Part shown: positions 1-13,515 of the stretch, in pieces
Numbering within the stretch: position 1 is the stretch's first letter
How the letters are laid out: each line of letters starts with the position of its first letter
Source of the DNA: Lamellibrachia columna
Lineage: Eukaryota > Annelida > Polychaeta > Sabellida > Siboglinidae
Length of the DNA stretch: 64,000 bases
Direction of reading: 5' to 3'
NCBI GenBank assembly: GCA_963662155.1
Contig: OY759274.1
Coordinates: 18,591,916 to 18,655,915 of the forward strand
Program-made: the position numbers and the translations under genes
Notes under the pieces: generated by a model
Databases searched by the model: none
Seen by the model: only the letters and a program-made list of their open reading frames with translations
Told to the model about the DNA's origin: nothing

Positions 1-2055
1 CAGTTTCAAAGATTGGGCAATTCGATTCACCCCACGATGCTTCAGTTTACCTAGCTGTATAAATGATTACCTGGCTACAGACAGTGGTGGATATGTGAAG
101 AAACAATATTCGCGCAGTAATTGCTCCGTGATTTAATGCTTCCCGTCGAGATGGCTTTGGAATTAACAACTCTGCCGGGGGGTGAAGTCTAATGAGCTTT
201 GAACAATCGCAACGACAAGATACTGCACTATATGAGAACGTACCGTTATCTTTACCATCCACCAGGGGCACTACCTCAGAAGGTCACGGCTCGCTCGTTC
301 AGATGGCGCCAACAAAAAAGTCCTACCTACGTCTCTGCTCATCGATAAAAACTAAGTTGCTTCACAGGGTGAACCACATCGTTTGAGGTTTTCTTACGCA
401 ACTCGCAATTAGTTTCAGTCATAGACACAATGAACTAAGAACCGAGAGCAATTTAATCTAAATAATGACAAAAAGCATGTGTCTTCCATCGTGATTTTCC
501 TTTCTAGAGAAACACGTCACATCATACATTATGTTGCGTGCAAACGCCTGGACGTCCGAGCAGGTGTGAGAACGCTCTATATCTATGTCTCCACGGACAA
601 TGTCGGCGCCTTTGTAATGCTGCACTTTATGTATGTTTCGTTTTTCAAACTTAGCATATATGTTTTGTACAGTTTATCATAATGTATCAGATATATGCAT
701 AGGCCATAATACCATTCAATTGCTAAGTGATATAGTTACAAATGTACAGCATGTCCCAACATCCAATACAAGATGAAACGTTGTATTCCTGCGGATGTGG
801 ACAATATCAATATTTAATGGACGTGCAATGTCAACACCACAACAATATTATTGATTGTACTATAAATAGTCCATTACAAAATGAAGTAGTCGGCCCACGA
901 CACAATCAGGATCGTAACCAAAATCGAGACCAGAATATAACATCATAATAAACTGACTCAGAATGTTACAGAGATAATCTGAAAATAAAAAATTTGCTGG
1001 GCAGTCCCATAACCCCAACCACAAATACTAAAGTTGATTATCACATTTGGGGACTAATTCCCGCTAAGATTTTAAGTTTCAACAATGTGTAAATCGCCTA
1101 AAATGATTGACGGACATAATATAAATGTTGAATAAAGAAACGCTCAACAATTGTTATTAATACAACGCTTCAAAACGTCACCAGCTGTCGTCCGCGAAAG
1201 CCGTCCCTGCCCGGATTGAAATACTCAATGGCAAGTTGACGTTCGGTAGCAAACGTAGCACATACCCGAAGAGTCACCTCCGGGCTCATCGGACCAACCG
1301 GCTGATCGGCCGGCGCTGTCACCGACGACACACGGTTTTTGTATTTATCATCTATGGGTAGTGGACGCCAGTGGTCTGACGCAATTGGCGACGATAATAC
1401 GAGTCCAGCAGGGCAAAGTTCGTCTGACACAGGCCCCAAATACCCATGTTGTAGGTTAGCACAGGCAACACAAACGATGCGTAAAGATTTCAAACTGATA
1501 TGAGTTAATTTGAACCTCACTGTTCACATACAACAAAGTACGACACTTCCGAGATATTTTAGCTTTAGGTGGTAATGTTTTTTAGTATTGTTCAGCTCGA
1601 CGTGCAATACCTGGTGTGCCATCCCCGCTGTATACATTACGATGTCAGGAGAACATACGCAATATTTTTTCTAAGCAAAATACAAAATGCTCAGCAATAT
1701 GCATATTGCATATTTGTACATCCGTATATGATTGAATGATTGACGCATTATGATGTTCCTATTGTCCAACGATTGATAAAACCAAAGAATGTGGCTAACT
1801 ATGTCATTGTTTCAATTAATAATTAAGTGGAAATGTATCAAGAACAGGAGGCATCGTATTTGTTTTTATGCTTCCAAAAAGCCACTACAGTAGCAGAGAA
1901 CAAAACGCAATGACTCCTCTGTGGATTTTCGGGCTGATGGATGGAGTTCTACACCACACAATGTGAAGTTAGCCTGTTCTTTACGAAGACAAATTTAGAC
2001 GTCATGTTAAATTTCTTACCATTTCAAATTGTCTCTCAACTTATTGAACGCTGCT
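1..2055. repeat. Tail of an upstream tandem unit (unit 0)
   Basis: From about 285 to 2,055 this stretch matches 13,905-17,160 of unit 1 and 32,500-34,550 of unit 2 in the same order and orientation. The first 35 bases resemble the SINE core seen at 13,440. Positions 36-285 have no visible partner in the window. I see no supported gene here. A 116-codon frame at 1,170-1,520 (minus) belongs to the conserved unit sequence and is described with its other copies. Confidence 0.75.
1170..1520 (-). other. Conserved open frame of the unit, copy 0
   Basis: A 116-codon minus-strand frame. Its C-terminal about 75 residues recur at 15,459-15,806 and 33,432-33,728 with a few substitutions and the motifs DHWRPLP, ADQPVGPMSPE and FATERQLAI. 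The N-terminal part varies by indels, and the 33.4 kb copy is frameshifted relative to the others. I do not recognise the protein. It may be a decayed coding exon captured in the duplicated unit. No cysteine pattern, signal peptide or transposase motif is visible. Confidence 0.3.
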
Positions 2056-2857
2056 TTCTCGGAGAAAATTAGCGCACTGAGTTATCAGCCCACGAGGGCT
2101 CGAAGAAATTAACGTTGGGGTTTCGAACACTGGCTCGTGGAGCATAGGGGGTCAATGCCAGTCTAGACTAGACAATGTAAATTAGCGCACTGAGTTATCA
2201 GCCCACGAGGGCTCGAAGAAATTAACGTTGGGGTTTCGAACACTGGCTCGTGGAGCATAGGGGGTCAATGCCAGTCTAGACTAGACAATGTAAATTAGCG
2301 CACTGAGTTATCAGCCCACGAGGGCTCGAAGAAATTAACGTTGGGGTTTCGAACACTGGCTCGTGGAGCATAGGGGGTCAATGCCAGTCTAGACTAGACA
2401 ATGTAACGGGGTTGACAATAAAGCCTAGATGGGTCCATTAGTAGAGTAGGTACTGCTTCTAAAACATTCCCATTATAGATATTAGGTCGTCCTTCCGGTG
2501 TACTTGTATTGTCAGTTTGCCGGGTTCGAACAATGATATGGGTTCGGTTTACTAACGCCCGATATCCAGTGTTCGCTTTCCACAAATTCAATTATCCTTT
2601 GGAGACTGGTCGACCCATACTGACAAGAGGACAATTTTTCATTTCTTGCATACCAAATAAATAAATAATACTGTAAATTACCGCCTTTTTTGTTCATGAT
2701 GCGTAACTAAACTTAACATTCATTGTTTCGCCATCTGGTGAATAGCTAAATGAGTCATCATTGATTGACAATTTGACGCGTTAATTTCTTCGAGTCCTCA
2801 CTGTTTGATAACTCGACACGTTAAGATATTTTTTAGACGCGTGACGTTTACCGCGTT
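2055..2857. mobile_element. Short inverted-repeat element (MITE-like), unit 1 copy, left end lost
   Basis: The sequence corresponds to the complete copy at 18,142-18,779, which is bounded by perfect 21-bp inverted ends. Here the right end (2,837-2,857) survives with one mismatch, while the left terminus is replaced by other DNA before 2,055. The inner left part is expanded into three 113-bp repeats. It encodes nothing recognisable, so it is probably non-autonomous. Confidence 0.5.
2068..2406. repeat. 113-bp tandem repeat, 3 copies
   Basis: The motif beginning AGCGCACTGAGTTATCAGCC starts at 2,071, 2,184 and 2,297, a constant period of 113 bp with almost no divergence. Unit 2 has one copy at the equivalent place (about 18,218-18,330), so the triplication is specific to unit 1 and recent. 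Confidence 0.9.
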
Positions 2858-2945
2858 TATGTCCCTATCGGCCTGACCTACTGATTTATGTCCCTATCGG
2901 CCTGACCTACTAATTTATGTCCCTATCGGCCTGACCTACTGATTT
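2858..2945. repeat. 29-bp tandem repeat, 3 copies
   Basis: Units of the form TTTATGTCCCTATCGGCCTG followed by ACCTACTGA repeat three times directly after the inverted-repeat element. The matching array in unit 2 has about 20 copies. Confidence 0.9.
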
Positions 2946-3059
2946 ATCATGTTAGGACTCACGACGCGATTTGTATTGTTGTCCGCTCTGTCCACTGCCT
3001 AGCACAATCCGGACACCTTGCATACATACACGCGGACGTACATACATACCCCACATACC

Positions 3060-5880
3060 CCACATAATGACCCCATCCATTTACCTATCACCACTTCCAA
3101 TCTGCAGAATGAACCCACCCATTTCACAATCACTAGAATGGTCCCATCCATTTCCATATCACCAGAATTACCCCACATACTTCCCAACAACCAGATTGAC
3201 CACACCCACTTCAAAATCGCCACACAGAACCTCCCACTTCCTAAACACCATATTGAAAACCCACTTCTCAACCACCATATTGACCCACCCACTTCAAAAA
3301 CACCATGTTGACCCACACTCGTCGCAATCACCACAATGACCCCACCCATTTCCCTATCAACGTAAAGACCACACCCAAATGTGTATCATATAATATCTTA
3401 CCAACTTCCCAATCACCGGAATTTATCCACCCCTTTCCAATCACCATAATGACCCCAACCACTTCCTAAATACCGGAAAGACCCAAACACTTCCCAATCA
3501 TCGGAATTTTCCCACACCTTCCCAATCACCAGAATGACCCCACCCACTGCTGAATGACCCCACCCACTGCTGAATGACCCCACCCACTGCTGAATGACCC
3601 CACCCACTGCTGAATGACCCCACCCACTGCTGAATGACCCAACCCACTGCTGAATGACCCCAACCCACTGCTGAATGACCAGGATGACCGCCAACAATTT
3701 TCTATTCACCGGAATGACCCAAACATTTCCTTCCCAATCTCCCAAAGACCCACCCATTTTCCAATCACCATATTGGCCCCAGCCATTTCCCTATCACCAG
3801 AATTACCCCCACGTACTTCCCAACAACCAGATTGACCACACCCACTTCCCAATCACCATATTGAACCACCCACCTCCTAAACACGATATCGACAACCCAA
3901 TTACCAACCACAATATTGACACACCCACATCCCAATCACCAGATTGACCCACTCTCTTCCAAAACGCCAAACTGACCGACACACGCTCAATTCAACAGAT
4001 TGACCCCACGACTTTCCCTAACATTGTAAATACCGCACCTTTTATCAATCCCATAAAAAATCCCACCCAATTCTCAAACACCATATTGACCGACCCACAT
4101 CCGAATCAACATAATGACCCAACCTATTTACCTATCATCTTAATTACCGCACCCACTTTTCAATCAAAAGAAATTCCCACACACATCACAATCAGCAGAA
4201 GCTGCCTTCCCACTTCCCAATCACCGGAATTTTTCCACCCCTTCACATCAACAGAATGACTCCACCCACTTACCAATCACTATAATGAACCCAACCACTT
4301 CCCAATCACCGGAATTACCCAAACACTTCCCAATCACTAGATTTATCCCATCCATTTCAAATATGCAGAAAGAATCCACCCATTTCACAATCACAAAAAT
4401 AAAAACACCCTTTCCCCTATCATCATAATGACCACACCCACTTTTCAATCATATAATATCCGACCCACTTCCCAAGCACCGGAATTTCTCCAACCCTTTC
4501 CATTTACCACAATGACCCAAAACACTGCTCAATAAACATAGTGATCCCCAACAATTTCCCATTCATCGGTAAGACCCAAACATTTCCTCACCAACCACCA
4601 GATTGACTCACCCACTACCCAATCTCCAGAATGACCCCAACCATTTCCAAATCACCAACCCACGACTCAATCACCATATTGACCCAGTACTTCCAGTACA
4701 CCATTTTGACCCACACTCGTCACAACCACCATTTCCCTATCATCACAATGACTACACCCAACTTTATAACATATAATATCCCACCAACTTCCCAATCACC
4801 GGAATTTCTCCACCCCTCTCCAATCACCATAATGACCCCAACCACTTCCAAAATATCGGAAAGACCCAACCACTTCCCAATCACCGGAATTTTCCCACCC
4901 TTTCCCAACTAACAGAATAACCCCACACTGCTCAATGACAAGAAAAACCGCCAACAATTTCCCATTCACCGGTATGACCCAAACATTTCCTTCCCAATCA
5001 CCAGATTGACTCACTCACCCAATCTCCAGAATTACCAACCATTTTCCACTCACCAGAAATACCCCATCCATTTCCCTATCACCAGAATTACGACACATAC
5101 TTCACAACAACCAGACTAACCACGCCCACTTCTCAATCACCATATTGAACCGCCCACTTCCTAAACACCACATTGACAACCCACTCCCAACCACCACATT
5201 GACCCACCCACGTCCCAATCACCAGACCCCACGTATTTCCATATCATCGTAATTACCACACCCACTTTTCAATCCTATAAAAATCCCACCCACTTCCAAA
5301 TCATCAGAAGCAGCCCACCCACTTCCCAATCACCGGAATTTCTCCAACCCTTCACATCAACAGAATAACCCCACCCACTCACCAATCACAAGAATGAACC
5401 CAACCACTTCCCAATCACTAGAAGGAACCCAACCATTTCCCAAACACCATATTGACCGACCCACATCCCAATCAACAGAATGACCTCACCCACTTTCCTA
5501 TCATCATAATTACCCACCCACTTTTCAATAAAAAAAAAAAGATCCCAACCTCTTCCCAATCACCAGAAGCTGCATACCCACTTCCCACATACCGGCATTT
5601 CTCCACCCTTCCCATCATCAAAATAACCCCTCCCACTTATCAATCACCAGAATGACGCTAACCACTACCCAATGTTCGGAATTACGAAACACTTCCCAAT
5701 CACTAGAATGATCCCAACCACTTCCTAAACACCAGGTTGACCCTCCCACTTCCAAAACACCATATTGTCGTACCCACGTCCCAATCAACAGAATGACCCC
5801 ACCCATTTCCCTATCATCATATTTACCCCACCCACTTTTCAATCACAAAAAAATCACACCCACTTCCCAATCACCAGAAG
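3060..5880. repeat. Degenerate C-rich minisatellite (about 24-27 bp period)
   Basis: Nearly 2.8 kb of drifting repeats built on CCCACTTCCCAATCACC followed by AGAATGA. Copies vary in length and sequence, giving many spurious short frames on both strands. The equivalent in unit 2 (20,240-21,680) is only about 1.44 kb, so the array has roughly doubled or halved since the units separated. No gene is supported in this stretch. Confidence 0.85.
3533..3672. repeat. 20-bp homogeneous sub-array, 7 copies
   Basis: Inside the degenerate minisatellite the 20-mer TGACCCCACCCACTGCTGAA is repeated about seven times almost without change. Unit 2 has a single copy near 20,722-20,741, showing local amplification of one repeat variant. 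Confidence 0.85.
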
Positions 5881-5889
5881 CAACCCATC

Positions 5890-6255
5890 CACTACCAAAT
5901 CGACTGCAGCTGAAAGTTCATTAGCTAATACGTCTGCATCATTTCTACTTAAATGAAGCCCATCCTTCTTGTACATATCAGTCATCCCCAAAAAACATCC
6001 CCAGAAATCCACAAATCCAACTTCCTTTTCCCTAAATGTCTGCAGGACTAGCATGTTAATTGCAATTCTCCGGCAATTTCGATATCCCTGACCCTTGTGT
6101 CCCTTTACTGGTAAAATCCCTGACACCATTATCTGATCAACTCGCGTCTGCTTTAGTGCTCTGATTAACTGCCTGTATTTCCTAAGTGTGACAGTTGTTT
6201 CCTCACTCTCTACATTATTCGTTCCTATGTGTACTAAGACAGATTCTCCCTTGCC
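5890..6255 (-). pseudogene. CR1 ORF1 fragment (SGNH-esterase part)
   Basis: Read on the minus strand this matches the C-terminal half of the CR1 ORF1 at 51,605-52,333: the GTNN block, the conserved stretch around QTRVDQI and GILPV, and the terminal DGLHLS block that holds the catalytic Asp and His of the SGNH hydrolase fold. The GDS block and everything upstream are missing. The fragment runs straight into the minisatellite on one side and into a plus-strand relic of the family A signal exon on the other, so it is a rearranged remnant. Confidence 0.75.
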
Positions 6256-6265
6256 CGGACTCATG

Positions 6266-6900
6266 ATTTGTAGCAGCCTACGCAGCTATTGAAGTAAGTG
6301 ACAACTTAAGGGACGTTCGTTTCATTTCAAGTCCACAAACGTATAGCATTGCGTATTGGTGGGTGGTAGTTTGGTCGTCACTACCTTTTGTGGGACAAAC
6401 GAATGTTTTTTATTGGAAACATGCGCGTTATTTTATGTCCACAAACACGTATTGAGGGGTGTGTGGTGGTCGTAACCTATGTTAAGCATTAAGCGTTTTC
6501 TTGGACTTATGCGACGACCCCCTTAGTACTGCTAGCTATATCGCTTTGGTACTGTGTTCTGAGCAAATGTAAGCAAAGGGATGCTGGTATTAGAGCAGAA
6601 ATGCAAACGAATACACGCAGGGTGTGATAGTTTCTGAGAAAGAATCACAGAGGAAGCGGGTAGCAGTTAATCCACTACAAGCCGTTTGTTGTTGTAACAA
6701 CAAACATGCATTCACCACGTACAATGTTATGTTTTGTGGTAATCAGTACATTTGACTAGTTCTGTGTTTGATCAATAGGAAGAAGCCAATGATCCGAGTT
6801 TGTTGGTGAATGCAGACAACGACGAGGCGTTCGATTAGTGTCAATTACGACAATGATTTGTAGCGTGAATTATATATATAATCGGCATGCGTGTTTGGAT
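6266..6900 (+). pseudogene. Inverted arm with relic family A exons (unit 1)
   Basis: This plus-strand segment is an inverted copy of about 10,430-10,998 of the same unit. It contains the 3' part of the family A signal exon (coding AAYAAIE, followed by a GTAAGTG donor at about 6,291) and the complete 55-nt propeptide exon (6,779-6,833). The start codon is replaced by CR1 sequence, the propeptide donor GTTAGT has become ATTAGT, and no RVKR or cysteine exon follows in plus orientation. It is therefore a broken partial copy. Together with the 10.4-11.0 kb arm it forms a large inverted repeat with a spacer of about 3.5 kb. Confidence 0.75.
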
Positions 6901-7081
6901 GTATGTATGTATGTATGTATGTATGTATGTATGTATGTATGTATGTATGTATGTATGTATGTATGTATGTATGTATGTATGTATGTATGTATGTATGTAT
7001 GTATGTATGTATGTATGTATGTATGTATCTATGTATGTATGTATGTATGTATGTATGTATGTATGTATGTATGTATGTATG

Positions 7082-7112
<31 letters not shown>

Positions 7113-7158
7113 GTATGTATGCATGCATGCTTACATACATGCATGCGTACATACATAC
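6899..7158. repeat. (GTAT)n microsatellite
   Basis: About 240 bp of nearly pure GTAT tetranucleotide at the end of the inverted arm. The opposite arm ends in the complementary (ATAC)n at 10,210-10,415. Long MYVC and HTYI frames here are artefacts. Confidence 0.95.
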
Positions 7159-7589
7159 ATGGCTGGCGGGCCGTGCTGCACGCTGGCCGTGGACAGACCA
7201 AGCTGGCGGGCCATGCTGCACGCTGGCCATGGACAGAACAAGCTGGCGGGCCATGCTGCACGCTGGCCGTGGACAGACCAAGCTGGCGGGCCATGCTGCA
7301 CACTGGCCGTGGACAGACCAAGCTGGCGGGCCATGCTGCACGCTGGCCGTGGACAGACCACGCTGGCGGGCCGTGCTGCACGCTGGCCATGGACAGACCA
7401 AGCTGGCTGGCCATGCTGCACGCTGGCCATGGACAGACCAAGCTGGCTGGCCATGCTGCACGCTAGCCGTGGACAGACCAAGCTGGCGGGCCGTGCTGCA
7501 CGCTGGCCATGGACAGACCAAGCTGGCTGGCCATGCTGCACGCTGGCCGTGGACAGACCAAGCTGGCGGACCATGCTGCACGCTGGCCA
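7159..7589. repeat. 40-bp satellite, about 10.8 copies
   Basis: The unit starts TGGCGGGCCATGCTGCACGC and continues with TGGCCGTGGACAGACCAAGC. It is GC-rich, unlike its surroundings, and contains no stop codon in any of six frames, so long ORFs appear on both strands. Because 40 is not a multiple of three, each frame cycles through a 40-residue repeat. The same satellite occurs in unit 2 at 23,548-24,319. Confidence 0.95.
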
Positions 7590-8745
7590 CCGATATATTA
7601 ACACCGACAACCTTCTAGCTAAGATAAGAATACGGCGCCTACATATTTTTACTATGTCAAATTATTCAGGAATTTTAATTACGCGAAACCCACAAATTTT
7701 AATTACACGAAACTCCCAAATAGCATTTATTGAAAGAAAACTCGGATTACATTACCAGAGATGGGCATGCGCAGTGATCGCTTCCTGTCTTCCCTTGGAC
7801 ACCAGTCAACTGGCCTTGAATGAATGTGATCTTGTCTGACAACTCATTCATGCAAATCTAGACACGTTGACTTAGTTCACCTCCCTCCTTCCTGCTATAT
7901 GCCTCCATGTCGAGGATAATCGGTCGAGTCGTCCGTTCAGTTGATGAGAACGACTGTGGATGAACAGTCCGATTTGTGATGCGAAGCGTAAGATCGACAA
8001 GACGTTTGTTTTCCTTGTGGTGGGTCTTTGTATCACTGTCGAGCTTTCTGACAGTACTTTTTCCTTTAGTAATTATTTCGCCATTACACTGCTATTTGTG
8101 CACTCTGCGATCTGACATTCCGTTCTATCGAAGCTGGTGGTGGTCCACGTTTCGCTACCATACATTATAATTGGGGCTGAACCGAAGGTTGAAGACACGT
8201 GCCTTCAGTTAGATTACGATCGTGGGAATAGCCATATGTCTAACACTCTCAATAATTTCTAAGAAAGACAATGCGTGGTGATTGGGAGGTTGACCCTAAA
8301 ACTAGAGGGATCTAACCGACAACCAAAGGGATATGTGAGGATGAAATCTATGTCGCACCTCTCCCAATAAGTAGGAAGTGCGATAATGGAATATTGACCT
8401 GAAAGTAAGTAGGCGATGGAACGATAATACCACTATCAAAACCCCTCGAATGTATGACGTGGAAGGTACTCGCAAAATGGATGTAGATGAGGACCCCCTA
8501 GCCGATGAAAGTGGGAGATACATACTTATGTCACATCCCCTCTTGTATGGCAAGAATCGCATTTAGATTGTTACTGCACTGTTGACGTTTGTGTGACATG
8601 TTGTTGGTAGTATTCGTGGATCGGAAGAATTTACGTTCAGATTGTCCACAACGATATGAATGTAGCGGTTATGTGTGTAAGCATTTTGTTCAACTAATTG
8701 TGTCATTTAAGCCAACAAAACAAACACATGTTTGGTGGAATACGG
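7590..8745. other. Unit-specific non-coding DNA, 3' of gene A1
   Basis: This stretch is collinear with 24,320-26,420 of unit 2, apart from a replacement or insertion near 24,825-25,005 and the hAT-like insertion at 25,462-26,262. I see no supported gene. Position 8,587-8,594 (GTTTGTGT) is the empty target site of that hAT insertion. Confidence 0.6.
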
Positions 8746-8751
8746 TTTATT
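8746..8751 (-). terminator. Polyadenylation signal of gene A1
   Basis: AATAAA on the minus strand about 285 bp after the gene A1 stop codon. The identical context recurs about 260 bp downstream of the gene A2 stop (around 26,420). This is a plausible 3' end for both genes; no transcript evidence is available here. Confidence 0.5.
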
Positions 8752-9034
8752 ATCAATGACTGAATGACCACGTACAATGACAAAAACAATTTAAAACACA
8801 ACTCACCCCCGTGTGAGCAACCATACTGTGTAACTGGTTACCGGTAATATCTTTCGTGCAAAACATAGACTAGTTACTATGACAGTTATTATTGTAGACA
8901 AAGTTAGTATAACTAAATATTTCCAAGAGCACATGAAATGTAACTTAAAATATTGGAAACACAGTCAAATACAATCAAATGACAACTTTAACCGACACCA
9001 CGTAGCAGTCATCTGCTTGCATTGTGGCGGCCCC

Positions 9035-11062
<2,028 letters not shown>

Positions 11063-11234
11063 CTATGTAAGGAGAGAAGTAATTCATTCAGCATATTACT
11101 AATAATATATAACATGATTTCTTTCTACTCAATGCTTATTCGCCAATTTCATTCAGTTAAATGTATTATTCTATGCTGATATGAAGAGCAACTTTTAATA
11201 AAATTTAATTTCCTTGAAAACAAACGTCACACTT

Positions 11235-11297
11235 CCTTACCCGATTCAGTGGCAATAAGGTCTTCGTTCAAGTGACGAGTCGTGCCCTTTCAGTGTT
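11235..11297 (-). other. Probable 5'-UTR exon and donor of gene A1
   Basis: About 25-30 bp downstream of the TATA box, minus-strand sequence runs to a GTAAGG donor (plus positions 11,235-11,240). A pyrimidine-rich acceptor ending CATAG lies just before the start-codon exon (exon begins 11,062). The same layout is present in copy 2, with the donor at 28,844-28,849. Confidence 0.55.
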
Positions 11298-11319
11298 GAA
11301 TCCGACCTAGCATTGCCTC

Positions 11320-11328
11320 TTTATATAG
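11320..11328 (-). promoter_or_regulatory. TATA box of gene A1
   Basis: The minus strand reads CTATATAAAG about 275 bp upstream of the start codon and about 80 bp upstream of the presumed 5'-UTR donor. The matching box in gene A2 is TATAAATAG. Confidence 0.6.
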
Positions 11329-11760
11329 CAAGCAAGCGTGAATGTGCTGCGTGTATGTGATCATTGAAACGGATTCAGCAAAGCGTAGCATTACGTCGGC
11401 ATGCAGACGTGTTCATTATTAGTGACATCAGTATTTGTATTGCCATCTCGAATTTGCCTTCACATGCAATATGAGTTTTTTAATACGTATTTTGTGCCGG
11501 CGTAGACGTAATTTATTAGGTGAGTTGTTGTCTGCAAACATCAGTATAACATGCTGAAAGTTAGTTGTGACATTTTATCGTGACCTTCCTGCCGAATCAC
11601 GCAATCAAATCTTCGTTTTTGTCAGTATGCTGTTCCCTTGTATTCTGCAAACAGTGAATATTGATCTGGTTGGTTTATGTTACTGTTCACTGTGGATGCC
11701 TAAGAATTGATTGGACCGAAGCAGAATTATCAAAGATCGTCGAACAAGCTGCTGATTATA

Positions 11761-11801
11761 GGGCTGACTCACCCCAGACAACGTCAACGTCAGCTTAAAG
11801 G
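11761..11801. promoter_or_regulatory. Single AP-1/CRE-half-site motif upstream of gene A1
   Basis: One copy of the motif that is amplified in unit 2. It contains TGACTCA (AP-1 consensus) followed by AACGTCAACGTCAGC, which holds two TGACGT half-sites on the minus strand. It lies about 430 bp upstream of the TATA box. Confidence 0.6.
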
Positions 11802-12480
11802 CAATTCTCCAGTGTAGATAACGGTAGCGGCTGAGCGCTTGTTCTCATAGCTCGAGAGAACGCTTTCACAATTGAGGAGAAATTAATTTACATGTGTATA
11901 TTACGCCATTTCAACTTAGTTACTTAGTAGTAAATGGACGTATTAAAAAAAAAAATGTTCATCCCTGGACATTCAAAAGCTACGGCTTAATGATTTAAAG
12001 TGTACCTTGCTATTAAACATATCGTAGGTAACTTATATAAAATAACTTCAAGTACTGCTGAACACTGAATATATGTGTTGTTTCTTGTCATTGTGGATTA
12101 AATGATGTTGTGCTAAACAAAAATGCACGTTCCCAGGAAGAAACAAAAACACATTTTATGTTGTAAAGCAATGGCAGACAGATTATTATATACATCACCA
12201 ATTGTCTCTACATTATGTTTTCGTCCATTTCAGTTTGATCATGAATTAAATAAAAAAATAGTATTTCCCTCGGATTAATGTGTACTGGTACTGTTTTATG
12301 ATATGTTATAATTAATGTGTTGTTTGTGTGATGTTTTTCCTTTCTTGATGCTTGATGCGATACTCCATAAACAAGTTATCGCATCTAAACTAGGAGATTG
12401 TGAGTTATAGATCACCAGCTCTTTGATTCCGCGACATATTTGTTTCCATTTCCCGGTGTGGGATGTTTTATTTGTCCTTC
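11802..12480. other. Non-coding DNA upstream of gene A1
   Basis: AT-rich sequence collinear with 30,359-31,016 of unit 2. No gene or recognisable element is visible. Confidence 0.5.
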
Positions 12481-12610
12481 ATAGACACCAGGCAATAGGG
12501 GCCAACGGCTTCTAGCCTCTCTTTCGAAAGACACAGGCAATGTGGAGTGAACGAAATTGCCCCTCGATCGACAGTGCGGCGCTCTGCCGCCAAGACACCG
12601 CGCTTAATAA
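12481..12610 (-). mobile_element. SINE fragment, minus orientation
   Basis: It shares the block GAAAGACACAGGCAA, the following GTGGAGTGAACGAAA and CTCGATCGACAG with the better preserved SINE at 54,020-54,176. The tRNA-like head is degraded. It is duplicated with the unit at 31,016-31,150. Confidence 0.55.
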
Positions 12611-13435
12611 CAGGAATGGCTATGTTTTCTGTGAAATATATGTATTAAAACTCTTCATTTCTATATCGTAGTTTTGTACAAGCGGAAACACGACAAGCAC
12701 AAACGGTAACAGCAAATACATTTAATCGTTTTACTCTTTTGGAAGACAAATATAATTTTCACGTGCAACTGTTTTAACTCAGGTATGTACCAACATTTAC
12801 TCCATATTTGCAGAAATTAGTTATGAAATAAAAATATTATATGCATATGAGTTCTATCGGTAGCAGAGAAACATCGCAGGTACCGCACTAACATAAGTGG
12901 TGATTGCAAGGGAAGAAGAATGCATTTGCTGAAAGGAAAACGTCAATGCAATTTTCTAATACATGAATAGACGCAACAACAGCCAGTACAACAACAAAAT
13001 AGTCCATTGTTCTGCATGTGGACAATATCGACGTTCAAGTGACTTGCCGTGTCGATCGTTAAAACTGGAGACGTCGTTGTAAGACGTATATATTAACTAG
13101 TATAGTGCACAACATTACTTGTGTTTCTTCGCAGAGATAACTTGATGTTGTGTATTACGACAACACACGCATGACTTAGACTTTGCACGCAGGTATGAGG
13201 ACAATGTTTAATATACGATATGACAGAAATGCGTCTCGGTTATTTGCCCCGGCTGCTCTAACGTGTTTCATTATATACTTGGGCCTACATTCAGCCACGG
13301 TGCATTTACTGCACGTAGACTATTATTTCGCATGCCCACCTCTTTTTTTTATTTTGGCAAAAAAATAATTCATCGGACATGTTATGAGTTTATTGATTCA
13401 CCTGTAGAGCACATTAATTAGGTGATGTCACCATG
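12611..13435. other. Conserved unit DNA, no gene seen
   Basis: Nearly identical to 31,150-31,975. A 60-codon frame around 13,190-13,368 is preserved in unit 2 but has no ATG start at its N-terminus, no signal peptide and no recognisable motif. I treat it as non-coding. Confidence 0.5.
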
Positions 13436-13439
13436 TTGC

Positions 13440-13515
13440 TGTTGCGAAACTTCTAGGCAACTTTGTTCACCCCACTTTGTCTGTCTTTCGGAAGAGACAC
13501 TAACAGCCGTTAGTG
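13440..13515 (+). mobile_element. SINE core fragment, plus orientation
   Basis: TTGTTCACCCCACTTTGTC followed by TGTCTTTCGGAAGAGACAC is the reverse complement of the core found at 54,040-54,090. The tRNA head is absent. The unit 2 copy is at 31,980-32,045, and a scrap lies at 1-35. Confidence 0.55.

Noticed and set aside
479..682. 67-codon frame conserved at 14,051-14,266
   Set aside because: It begins at a non-ATG codon, and the C-terminal parts diverge by indels. Conservation is explained by the duplication.
3413..3757. Frames through the C-rich minisatellite
   Set aside because: They arise from repeat units in the degenerate array and are not preserved in unit 2.
6838..7839. A 333-codon plus-strand frame and overlapping minus-strand frames of 159-249 codons
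   Set aside because: They are translations of (GTAT)n and the six-frame-open 40-bp satellite. There is no non-repetitive conserved domain.
13183..13368. 61-codon frame conserved at 31,723-31,908
   Set aside because: No ATG at its N-terminus, no domain, and the whole region is equally conserved because the units are recent duplicates.
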